The notes below the pieces were generated by a model. That model did not search any database, had not been told where the DNA came from, and saw only the letters and a list, made by a program, of their open reading frames with translations. Source: Lachnospiraceae bacterium (GTDB lineage Bacteria > Bacillota > Clostridia > Lachnospirales > Lachnospiraceae). From it: DNA of 64,000 nt. Within the stretch, counting starts at the first letter, position 1; each line of letters starts with the position of its first letter. Positions 42,897-51,041 of this stretch are shown piece after piece. A program made the position numbers and the translations under genes. The stretch is from NCBI GenBank assembly GCA_902381685.1, contig LR698958.1, positions 2,155,030-2,219,029 of the forward strand, given 5' to 3'.

Positions 42897-43253
42897 AACA
42901 CCCTCCTTTCGTGTGAATAATCGCAAAATTATGCATTCAACCTTACTGTTTTTTACAAGATAACGTAGGGGTTATGTGGGATAAACGCAAATGCAACTAT
43001 GCAATGCTGATTCTTGATATATAACAGTACTTTGCTGTCCTTCCAATGTTCAATACAAAATTTCTACTACTTTTCTCAATATAGACAATAATAGCATTTC
43101 CGTCTATATTTGTATAGAACATTTTTATATTTTGTTCACTTTGCCCATTTTTTAGTGTCTATTTTTTCCTCTTCCATACAGAATGACAATGTATTTTCAC
43201 CCTTGTGCGTAAATATTCAGGAGCCATCTTTCGACAGCTCCCTCATTTTCATT
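42897..43253. promoter_or_regulatory. leader of the second Rrf2 gene (diverged copy C) and gap
   Basis: Around 42955-43015 is a weaker copy of the same leader element (GATAACGTAGGGGTTATGTGGG, AAATGCAACTATGCAATGC). The rest up to the GH95 gene is AT-rich. A GGAGC...GCTCC hairpin at 43221-43243 may end the GH95 transcript. Confidence 0.45.
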
Positions 43254-45180
43254 TTACATATTCTTGTTCCTTTTCTTCTTTGCTATTAAAATGACACAAC
43301 TACCAGCTGCTATAGCAAACATCATACTAATCGGAAGTGCAATTCCCACCTCATCTCCTGTTTTAGGAGTGCCAATCTGTTCTTTTCCATGATGAATTTC
43401 TGGTTTCTTATCTGGCTTATTGCCAGGTTTATTTTCCGGCTTATTTGCATCACCTGATCCCTCCGTTTCACCTTCTGTTCCACCACCTGGCTTTTGTTCT
43501 GGTTGTTCAGGATCTGTGATTGCTTCTCCACTAAGATCAATAGTATATACTTTTCCCTTTTCTGCTTCAAAGCTAAGTCGATGATTTTCTGCATCAATCA
43601 CAGTCTCTATTTTTTTGCCGTTTTCTAACACAGCAGCATCTGCGATTCCTTCATAGTTACCTGTAAATGTACTGCTGCCTTCCGGACCTTCATAGCAAAC
43701 AGTAAAGTTTTTAGCTTTTCCTTCTTTCCATGTTTCGCCAATTGTAAAGTTTCCTCTTGATTTAATTCCTTCCACAGATCCATTTGGCCATGCGCTTGGA
43801 AGCGCTGGAAGAAATTGTGTATACCCAAGTTGTGACTGTAACAGCATTTCTGTTATTCCGGCTGTTAATCCGTAGTTTCCGTCAATTTGGAACGGTGGAT
43901 GAGAATCTAGAAGATTATCTAAAATACCATTTGTATTCCCTGCGCACATTGCTCTTACCATTGCATAAGTATCATCTGCCAGTCCTGTTCTAGCGTACAT
44001 ATTGATCTTCATCGCCTTGGACCAACCAGTTCCATTTAGGCTTCTCTGCTCTAATGACTTAATAGCTGCATCCATCCACTCTTTCGTGTCTTTATTAATC
44101 AATGTTCCCGGAAATAATCCGATCAGCTGTGAAGTGTGGCGATGTACCGCTCCTTGATTTGCGTTTCCGCCAGCGCCGAAATTCGGAATGTCTGTTTCCG
44201 GAAGGTTTCCTGCCTGCCCTTTGCCTAAAGATGTTTCTTCATACCATTCTTTTACTTGTTTCTGTTCTCCAATAATAATTGGATTGAGCTGCGACTGCTT
44301 TTCTTTCCAGACTTCTCTCTCATCTTCATCTACGCCTAATATCTCAGATGCTTCGATCGCCATTTTATAAAGTTCCCAAACCATTGACTGGTCATATGTT
44401 GTTCCATTGACTGTCGGACCTTGCTCTGCAGAAACTGACGGGCCAACAACTAGACGATTCTGCTCTTCGCTCCACCATAAAAATTGATTCCAAAATGTTG
44501 CCATTTCTTTTAACATCGGATAAATGCTTTCTTCTAGCGTTTTCTTATCTCCAGTGAACAAATAGTAATCATACACATTTTGCATTGCCCATGATGAGCC
44601 TCCGATATTCCAACCATATTCCTGACTTCCAAAAGGTGCCGTGCAACCAAATGGATTATTTTGTGTATGCACAAGGAATCCATTACCTTGCCCAATTGGA
44701 GTAGACGCATGATTTTCCGTTTTTACTCCTGCTGATTTTTCTGCTGTTACACGTCCCGGAATGACTAACGATTCCATAAAATCATTAAATACTGTTCCGC
44801 ATTCCATCAAATTAGTTGTATAAGCCGGCCAGTAATTCATTTGCACATTTACGTTAAAATGAAAGTCTCCGCCCCACGCCGGATCTCCTATACACCAAAT
44901 TCCCGCAAGATTTGTTGGAAGATCATCTCCTTGACGTGAGCCTGCAATCGTAAGATATCGACCAAATTGATAGACCATCTCTTCTACTGCAATTTGATAA
45001 TCTCCATTGCGATAATTTTTCATCAGCTGATCTGTTGGTATATTCGGACAATCTCCGCCCAAATCCAGTTTTACTCGATCAAACAATTGCTGATAATCAT
45101 TTATATGAGCCTCTTTTAATTGTTCATACGACTTTTCCGCTGCTTTCGTCACCTTTTTTGTTATTGCAACATCAAAGGTA
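43254..45180 (-). pseudogene. truncated GH95 alpha-L-fucosidase with wall-sorting signal
   Basis: Carboxy-terminal ~640 residues of a glycoside hydrolase family 95 enzyme. The usual N-terminal beta-sandwich and signal peptide are missing. Catalytic-region motifs remain: NVNVQMNYWPAYTTNL, VVGPSVSAEQGP with the general-acid Glu, and QIDGNYGLTAGITEMLLQS with the Asp. After a Pro/Gly/Glu linker comes TPKTGDEVG, a membrane span and KKKRNKNM, the same TPxTGD signal as the mini anchors. Upstream the frame runs into an inverted SpaA segment, so it cannot be secreted as is. Host-glycan fucose release would have been the role. Confidence 0.75.
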
Positions 45181-45212
45181 TTGTTCTTGAAACAGATGAA
45201 AAAGGAAAGATT

Positions 45213-46167
45213 CCAATGGAAGTTCTGTGCTTTTTGCTTTCCCTTCTTCATCCGTAGTTAATGTCTGTCGGTAAGAAGCAGATTCCGTATTATCTCCTGC
45301 CTGATATTCTGATTTTAAGAATATATCATACACAGCACCTTCCAAACTTGCAGCTCCCTGTGCATCGTTTTTCTGCGTTTCTGAATCTACTTTCTGTAAC
45401 TCAATAATCCCTTTCTGTACTATTTCCGGTACTGTAGGCATGTTGTAAGTTTGAACACCTTCTGCTGTTCCTTTTGATGTTATCTGACGGACAAAGACTT
45501 CTGAATTCAATAAATATCCTTTTGGAGCTTTTGTTTCTTGGATGGTAATTGTTCCTAATGGTAATGTATTTGCTCCTGTCGAATCTTTATAAAATTCATC
45601 TCCTGATACCTGCAATCTATCCACAAAAGCTGTTTTCCCATCTTCATTTGTTTTTAACACCCAAGTTCTCACTGCCTTATGACCACTTGTAGCCGGATCA
45701 GTTGATGACTGAGTTGCATAATATTTTACAGTAAACTCTGCACCTTCCAATGTTGCCGTTCCCTGTGGCTTGTTTGCATTGGTTTCAGCATCTACTTTTC
45801 CCAACAGTATAGTGACCGGGTCAGATTGTGGATAATCCGTTACACGTTTTGTTACTGTTTTCCCCGACTCGACTGTAACGTTGTATGTAGTTATATCTAA
45901 GGCATATCCCTTTGGAGCCGTTAATTCTTTTAAGGTATAATTTCCCTTTTTTAAATTTGTAAATGATATTTTTCCGTTTTTATCTGTTGTTGCTCTACCT
46001 ACTTCTTTTCCACCCTGATACAATCCATACACTGCACCTTGCAAGGAGTAATTACTATTTCCATTTGTAATCTCTGCATTCGCTGATGATTTGATGATGT
46101 CTAAATTTCCTTTTGCTTCCTCGAACTGCACATTAACATTCATTCCTAGGGTTTGTTTTAATGGCAA
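45213..46167 (-). pseudogene. SpaA/Cna-B-type pilin fragment
   Basis: About 315 residues holding three SpaA/Cna-B repeats of a sortase-type pilin or surface protein (SLQGAVYGLYQGGKEVG...KKGNYTLKELTAPKGYALD; TLEGAEFTVKYYATQ...TIQETKAPKGYLLN; SLEGAVYDIFLKSEYQ). The Lys/Glu patterns fit isopeptide-forming domains. Both ends are broken: there is no signal peptide or proper start upstream, and the third repeat stops inside ELPLE at a palindromic junction, after which the sequence is a SpaA piece in the opposite strand. Confidence 0.75.
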
Positions 46168-46211
46168 TTGAATATTTTAAGAAAGACAACTAAATTTCAG
46201 TTTGGACTTTT

Positions 46212-46248
46212 CTTATAGAGCCTTTCCCTGAAGGAGAGGCTCTATAAT
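46212..46248 (+). terminator. plus-oriented terminator-like hairpin
   Basis: ATAGAGCCTTTCC pairs with GGAGAGGCTCTAT, followed by a T-rich run on the plus strand, opposite to the surrounding genes. Confidence 0.55.
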
Positions 46249-46291
46249 TTTTATCTGAAATCACTAAGGCTACTTTAACTGTCATCTTTTC

Positions 46292-46588
46292 TTAACCTAA
46301 AATCAATGTACATATTTTTTCTCTAAGTAAGTCGATTACAGTATCTATAAATTCTCCGGCAAATAAGATAAAGATCAGAACACCTCCCATACAAGCCAGA
46401 AAAGCTGCCTGTAGCCAGTCTTGATAACAGATTACTGTTCCAATGAACAACGCCATAATTCCAAATCCCAATATTTTTTTTGCGACTGCCACCATATGTA
46501 CTAATAGCTTCACTCCGGCACCTATGATCGAAATGATAAACCACAATGGAATCAATAACACTTTTCCTGCCACTTTTAAAATACCCAT
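46292..46588 (-). CDS. small multi-span membrane protein of the plasmid module
   Basis: A 98-residue, very hydrophobic protein with two to three predicted membrane segments (VLLIPLWFIISIIGAGVKLLVHMV; ILGFGIMALFIGTVICY; AFLACMGGVLIFILFAG). AGGAGGACAG precedes the ATG at 46588. Proteins like this lie beside replication genes on Firmicute conjugative elements, without known function. It begins 11 bp after repA and is probably in that operon. Confidence 0.7.
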   Translation of the reverse strand: MGILKVAGKVLLIPLWFIISIIGAGVKLLVHMVAVAKKILGFGIMALFIGTVICYQDWLQAAFLACMGGVLIFILFAGEFIDTVIDLLREKICTLILG

Positions 46589-46598
46589 ATCTGTCCTC

Positions 46599-47597
46599 CT
46601 ATCTTGCCAGCCACGGCATATCATGATTTACTTCTGTTCGGTAATATCCACTTATCGTTGAAGGAGCATTGAACAATGCCGCAAGTAAATATTTCTTGAT
46701 ATTCTTAATTTTACTCGTATTTCCTTCCAGACAATGCAGCACATACTCTACATGCGAATAATCCAGCTTCATGAATTTTCCCCTTACCAAAGCTCCTGAA
46801 TACCAGTTGCTTGCAATCAATACTTTATCGCTCTTACACATGACAGTCTCTACGATCAGATCCACAATTTCATCAATCTGATTTTTGTCATGAGGATGAC
46901 TCACTAACAGAGAATCATAATCCAGGTTTTCTTTGATCAGAGATTGATACGCATGTAATGTTTCCATCTCATCCTCTTCGGATCCTATCCCATCTGCAGA
47001 TACGATATGATTAGATTTATTCTCACTAAGATTAGTATTGTTAATATTAGTACTATTAGAGTTTGAAATGTAAACTTCTTGAAGTTTATTTTCGGGACTT
47101 CTTGAAGTTTGTTTTTGGGACTTCTTGAAGTTTGAAATGTAAACTTCTTCTGTCTCTTCTTCCTCTACAGAAGTTTGATTTATAAACTTCACCATCTTTG
47201 ATTTTTCTTTTTTCTGTTCCTCACATTCCTCCTGAACAAATGATTTTACATAGATGATCGTAACCTTTCCAAAGCCCTGTCTGCGCTTTTCAATCAAACC
47301 TATCCCTTTTTCATCATCCAGCTCCTGAAGAGATTTCACCGCTTTATTTCTGCCACAATTCAATAATTCCATGATATCTTCAATGGAAAAATAGATATAT
47401 GCCCGATTTTCTTCATCAAACCACTGATTCTTAATGGATAAAGACATTCTGTCCAGCATCAAACCGTATAAGATCTTCGCATCACTGGAAAGATCCTTAA
47501 AACAGTCATTGGTAAATAACGCTTTGGGTATTCTGTAAAAACTAAACTGGTCTGCTTCTGTTCCATAAAAATATTTAAAATTCATTTTTTTGTCCAT
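46599..47597 (-). CDS. RepA_N-family replication initiator
   Basis: A 332-residue replication initiator of the RepA_N type found on Gram-positive plasmids and integrative elements. The N-terminal winged-helix domain is conserved (QFSFYRIPKALFTNDCFKDLSSDAKILYGLMLDRMSLS), followed by a variable Ser/Asn-rich middle and a C-terminal host-range domain (IDEIVDLIVETVMC...YVLHCLEGNTSKIKNIKKYLLAALFNAP). The middle is encoded by a phased DNA repeat, which in this family is the replication origin. The ATG at 47597 follows GGGAGGAAG. It shows that the module was once an autonomous replicon. Confidence 0.9.
   Translation of the reverse strand: MDKKMNFKYFYGTEADQFSFYRIPKALFTNDCFKDLSSDAKILYGLMLDRMSLSIKNQWFDEENRAYIYFSIEDIMELLNCGRNKAVKSLQELDDEKGIGLIEKRRQGFGKVTIIYVKSFVQEECEEQKKEKSKMVKFINQTSVEEEETEEVYISNFKKSQKQTSRSPENKLQEVYISNSNSTNINNTNLSENKSNHIVSADGIGSEEDEMETLHAYQSLIKENLDYDSLLVSHPHDKNQIDEIVDLIVETVMCKSDKVLIASNWYSGALVRGKFMKLDYSHVEYVLHCLEGNTSKIKNIKKYLLAALFNAPSTISGYYRTEVNHDMPWLAR
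47061..47190. repeat. iterons within repA (probable plasmid origin)
   Basis: ACTTCTTGAAGTTT occurs at 47074-47087, 47097-47110 and 47120-47133, with a partial copy at 47143, always 23 bp apart, plus related half-sites to 47190. Each unit is itself a palindrome. 23 is not a multiple of three, so the repeat is a DNA signal, not a protein repeat. Confidence 0.8.
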
Positions 47598-47686
47598 GTA
47601 TCTTCCTCCCTTCCTTTCTCTCATAGAAGTCCTTTTTTTAAACTTCTGTATCTCTTTTTCTTTGGGGTATCTTATTTTGACACCCC

Positions 47687-48595
47687 TTATTCCTGTTCTC
47701 TTTTCCATTGTTCCAGCAATGCCTCAATTACCTTTTCCATATCCGTTTCCGAATAATCTTCCGGAAAATATTTTGTGAGCTTCTTTCCTGATAACACCAC
47801 TTTTCGTTCCGGTGCTTTTACCGCAATGCAGCTATTGAAAATCGAGATCGTAAATCCCTGATTCACCGATCCTTCTTCCAACTGCTTTCTCAAAGCTGTA
47901 ATCTGCTTTGGTTTAACAAATCCTGTATCCCGGATATACTCGTAGATCCATTTCTGTATTTCCTTTTCAATGTAGGAAATATCAACGGCAATGGTAAAAT
48001 TCAATTTTTTTGCATCTACCATATCTAATAATTCTGGAATCAATTCTGTAAGGCGAATGTAGCGCTGAATTTGTTTTGAACTTTCTACAACTTCTTCCGC
48101 TAAAACATCACGTGATACCTTTCCAAAATTCTGGTCATTTTGACCAGAATTCTTCTGAGACGGTCTTCCAGCTTGTCTCTTCATCGCATCCAGTTTCATC
48201 TTATAAGCAAATGCTTTTTCACTCGGGAGTAACTCTTCGCGTTGAATATTAGCATCTACCATAGCAATGACCGCATCATCATCGGATAATTCTCTCACAA
48301 TTGCAGGAATTGTTGCCAAGCCAACTATAACTGCCGCGTGCATTCTTCGATGACCTGAGATCATCTCATATCCATTTTCGCCATCAGACCGTAACAAAAC
48401 CGGTGTCAATACCCCGTAAGTCTTTACACTCTCTACTAAATCTGCCATCTTTTCATCATCCAATACTTTGAAAGGATGATCTTTAAATGCATGTATTCTG
48501 TTGATTTCTATTTCCATTGCAGACTCTTCATTGACTACTCCTAGCAATTCATCAATGCTTGTCAATTTGATTTTTTCTCCACTTCTACTTTTCAT
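47687..48595 (-). CDS. ParB/RepB-family partition protein 1 of the plasmid module
   Basis: A 302-residue ParB-like protein. The N-terminal CTPase/ParB domain has DHPFKVLDDEKMADLVESVKTYGVLTPVL and GHRRMHAA, followed by a helix-turn-helix (SEKAFAYKMKLDAMKRQAGR ... SRDVLAEEVVESSKQIQRYIRL). It overlaps the end of parA by 11 bp and its sister parB2 lies upstream of parA. AGGAGG precedes the ATG at 48595. It would bind a plasmid centromere, perhaps the palindromes at 50351-50574. Confidence 0.9.
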   Translation of the reverse strand: MKSRSGEKIKLTSIDELLGVVNEESAMEIEINRIHAFKDHPFKVLDDEKMADLVESVKTYGVLTPVLLRSDGENGYEMISGHRRMHAAVIVGLATIPAIVRELSDDDAVIAMVDANIQREELLPSEKAFAYKMKLDAMKRQAGRPSQKNSGQNDQNFGKVSRDVLAEEVVESSKQIQRYIRLTELIPELLDMVDAKKLNFTIAVDISYIEKEIQKWIYEYIRDTGFVKPKQITALRKQLEEGSVNQGFTISIFNSCIAVKAPERKVVLSGKKLTKYFPEDYSETDMEKVIEALLEQWKREQE

Positions 48596-49370
48596 TTTCC
48601 AAAACCTCCTGCGTCAGATTTTCATAAGCCATAGATACTTTTCCATTTGGACAATGACAATAAATACTTTTTCCTTCCGCACTTGCTTCAGCTACCTTAA
48701 CTGATAGTGGAATGACATTTTCAAAGATAGAAATCTTAGATCCATAAGTTTCTCTCACTCTGGAAGCAATATCTTTGGCGTAATTAGTACGAAAATCCAC
48801 CATTGTCAAAAGAATCCCTTATATTGTCAATTTTCGGTTCAATCTCTTTTTTACCATAGAAATAGTTCTGATCAACTGTTGAAGCCCTTTAACTGGCAAA
48901 TATGCAGCTTGTACAGGTATCAGAACCGTATCAGAAGCTACTAAAGCATTGATGGTCATCATCCCTAAACTTGGCATACAATCAATTAAAATATAATCGT
49001 ATCGTGATCGCATCGTATCAATATATTCCTTCATGATCAGCTCCCTGCTCATTACATTACTCATAGTTACTTCCAAGGCTGATAACTCAATATTTGCCGG
49101 TAGGAGATCCACTTGTTCCTCATGATGTAAAATGCCTTCTTCCTCAGCAATTTCCTCGTCATTGATAATATTCATCATAATAGTTGCAAGTGTAGTTCCA
49201 ATATCATCCGGTTCTACATACCCAAGACTAGCAGTCAAACTTCCCTGTGGATCCGCATCGATCAATAACACTTTTTTTTCTTGTCTTGCCAATCCTACCC
49301 CAAGATTTAAAGTCGTTGTACTTTTTGCAACTCCGCCTTTCTGGTTTGCTACTGAAATTACTCTACACAT
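48585..49370 (-). pseudogene. ParA-family ATPase of the plasmid module, interrupted by a stop codon
   Basis: A Walker-type partition ATPase (VISVANQKGGVAKSTTTLNLG; YDYILIDCMPSLGMMTINAL). Continuous in one frame except for TAA at 48819-48821, which follows LNRKLTI; ParA proteins usually have Glu here before GILLTMVDFRTN, so a single GAA-to-TAA change explains it. The C-terminal part (about 75 residues) could still be made from an internal TTG. Start ATG 49370 has GGAGGAAAAC. Without a full ATPase, the module's partition is probably lost. Confidence 0.85.
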
Positions 49371-49385
49371 ACTGTTTTCCTCCAT

Positions 49386-50261
49386 TTATTTCTCCCAATT
49401 TTCATTCTGCCAGATTTTCAACAATGCTATAATTTCTCGTTTCATCATGGCGGGTGTATATCTGCTTGGAAAATATTTGTGAAGCTGCTCATTTGTAAAA
49501 GCAACTCTCGTAATCTCACCTTTTTTTATCTCACTCATAATTTCCTGCATCTTTTCTAATGTAAGTTGGTTTTCTTTACTTAACTTTTTAATCCGTTGTG
49601 CCTGTGATAAAGATGGAACAGCCTGAGCATAATCCATAGCTTCCAACAATTGTTTTTGCTGTTCTTCCTTCAACGCTGAAATTTCAACTGCCGGATTAAA
49701 AGATATCAATTCATCATCCAATTTTTGTAAAAACTCCGGTATTAGTTTCGTTAATGAAATATACCGTTGTACCTGTTTCGGACTATCACCACATTCTTCA
49801 CTGATAATCTCCACTGTTCTCTTCTTTTTCGTTTCGTGGTCTATTTGGCCTTTTTTCCTGCCTGATTTTCTTTTCAGTACATCATTTTTCATTTTGTAAG
49901 CAAAAGCCTTTTCACTAAAACTGATTTTTTCTCTGTGTAGATTGGAATCTACCATATTCAAAATAGCTTCATCTTCATTCATTACACGAATTATTACCGG
50001 TACTTTTCGATATCCCAGTAACTCAGCAGCATGTCTTCTCCTGTGTCCCGCTATAATCTCGTAAACTCCATCCGGCACAGGTCTGACAATCAACGGAGTG
50101 AGAATTCCATACTTCTCAATACTTTCTTTTAATAAATGCATCTCATTATCATCTTTCACTTGAAAAGGATGATTTTTAAATGAACGAAGTCTTTCAATCT
50201 CAATTTCAATGATCTTCTCATCTTCATTCTTCTGGATAAATTCTTTCGTTACTTCAGTCAT
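49386..50261 (-). CDS. ParB/RepB-family partition protein 2 of the plasmid module
   Basis: A 291-residue protein, paralogous to the other island ParB: NHPFQVKDDNEMHLLKESIEKYGILTPLIVR, GHRRRHAAELLGYRKVPVI and helix-turn-helix EECGDSPKQVQRYISLT. It lies upstream of parA, so parA is flanked by two parB genes. The second ATG (50261) gives better spacing to AAGGAGG than 50264. A hairpin with a U-run upstream could attenuate this operon. Confidence 0.9.
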   Translation of the reverse strand: MTEVTKEFIQKNEDEKIIEIEIERLRSFKNHPFQVKDDNEMHLLKESIEKYGILTPLIVRPVPDGVYEIIAGHRRRHAAELLGYRKVPVIIRVMNEDEAILNMVDSNLHREKISFSEKAFAYKMKNDVLKRKSGRKKGQIDHETKKKRTVEIISEECGDSPKQVQRYISLTKLIPEFLQKLDDELISFNPAVEISALKEEQQKQLLEAMDYAQAVPSLSQAQRIKKLSKENQLTLEKMQEIMSEIKKGEITRVAFTNEQLHKYFPSRYTPAMMKREIIALLKIWQNENWEK

Positions 50262-50285
50262 CATTTCCTCCTTCTTCGGTCAGAC

Positions 50286-50340
50286 TAAAAAATGCTCGTC
50301 TGGATCCGATTATTTCTGAAATCAGTTCCAAACGAGCATC
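50286..50340 (-). terminator. hairpin in the leader of the plasmid par operon
   Basis: ATGCTCGT (50292-50299) pairs with ACGAGCAT (50332-50339), with inner TGGA/TCCA and GATT/AATC pairs; on the minus strand a run of U follows. Either the terminator of an upstream transcript or an attenuator. Confidence 0.65.
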
Positions 50341-50350
50341 TCGTTTTCTA

Positions 50351-50574
50351 TTAGCCACAGCTAATATATTTCTCTATTGTTTCAGCTAATATTGGTTTGC
50401 AAATTATGTTCTGCAAAGGATTTTTCCTTTGAACTACTGTATTTTACATTCCTAAATCAATGGTGACAACAGATACTTCCCCAAATGTTAGCAATATCTC
50501 TGATACAGTCTGTTTGCAAAACTCTATTTTTTATTAGCTGCCAGCTAACAATTATTTCATTGTATTAGCTGAAA
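50351..50574. repeat. palindrome cluster, candidate centromere or operator of the plasmid module
   Basis: Four AGCTAA-based sites: TTAGCCACAGCTAA (50351-50364), TTTCAGCTAATA (50380-50391), TTAGCTGCCAGCTAA (50534-50548) and TATTAGCTGAAA (50563-50574), the last being the exact reverse complement of the second. GTTTGCAAA recurs between them. This mirror layout upstream of par genes is expected of a ParB-binding centromere. Confidence 0.6.
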
Positions 50575-50668
50575 ATCATCCTCAAAGCAATAAAATCATG
50601 CATTTTTCTTATCAAAAAAGCGCCCCATTATTTGCATTTCTGCTAATAATCGAACGCTTTTGTCTGGC

Positions 50669-50740
50669 CGTCTCGTATAGGAATCGAACCTATAATTTAG
50701 TCTTAGGAGGACCATGTTATATCCATTTAACTAACGAGAC
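50669..50740 (-). tRNA. tRNA-Arg (anticodon CCT)
   Basis: The minus strand gives a full cloverleaf: acceptor GTCTCGT/ACGAGAC, D arm GTTA-TAAC, anticodon stem TGGTC/GACTA with loop CTCCTAA (CCT), and T arm ATAGG-TTCGATT-CCTAT. CCA is not encoded directly. It sits at the island end. Confidence 0.93.
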
Positions 50741-50944
50741 AAAATGCCATTTTTCCTTGAAAACACGCGGTTTTCCGGCTTTTTGGTAATGGCAACCTTT
50801 ATTTAATTATCAGCTTTTTTCACGCTGTTAATTACTATTATTTTTCATGTTGGTGACATCAAAGCACTCCCCCAATTAGGGTAACACCTTCGTGTCAATT
50901 TTTACTTTTCTTAACTAGATTTGAACCCAAAAGTTTTTTTAGGA
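50741..50944. other. short gap between tRNA-Arg and its decayed copy
   Basis: AT-rich, no ORF. A string GGTTTTCCGGC near 50772 and a T-rich stretch are the only features; no attachment repeat could be defined. Confidence 0.35.
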
Positions 50945-51002
50945 AGTGATAACCTTGGTTCCTCCTTAGGAGGCACTTGTTATATCCATTTAACTAAGAG
51001 AA
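50945..51002 (-). pseudogene. decayed tRNA-Arg(CCT) 5' half
   Basis: On the minus strand TTAGTTAAATGGATATAACA (shared with the intact tRNA-Arg) is followed by a CTCCTAA anticodon loop, then diverges: the 3' anticodon stem GGAGG does not pair with AGTGC and no T arm or acceptor partner fits. It is a broken tRNA, probably cut when the element integrated at this site. Confidence 0.65.
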
Positions 51003-51041
51003 CTCAATTTGAGAAGAAATCTTCCGATTTCTTCTCATCTT

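Noticed and set aside
43200..43245. TTTCGACAG as another Spo0A box
   Set aside because: It lies in the stem-loop downstream of the GH95 remnant, matches the consensus less well and controls no promoter.
47041..47190. CRISPR-like array
   Set aside because: The 23-bp-phased repeats lie inside repA, are themselves palindromic and have no variable spacers or cas genes; they are iterons.
50945..51002. Second functional tRNA-Arg(CCT)
   Set aside because: The anticodon stem, T arm and acceptor partner do not pair after the anticodon loop, so it is called a decayed copy.
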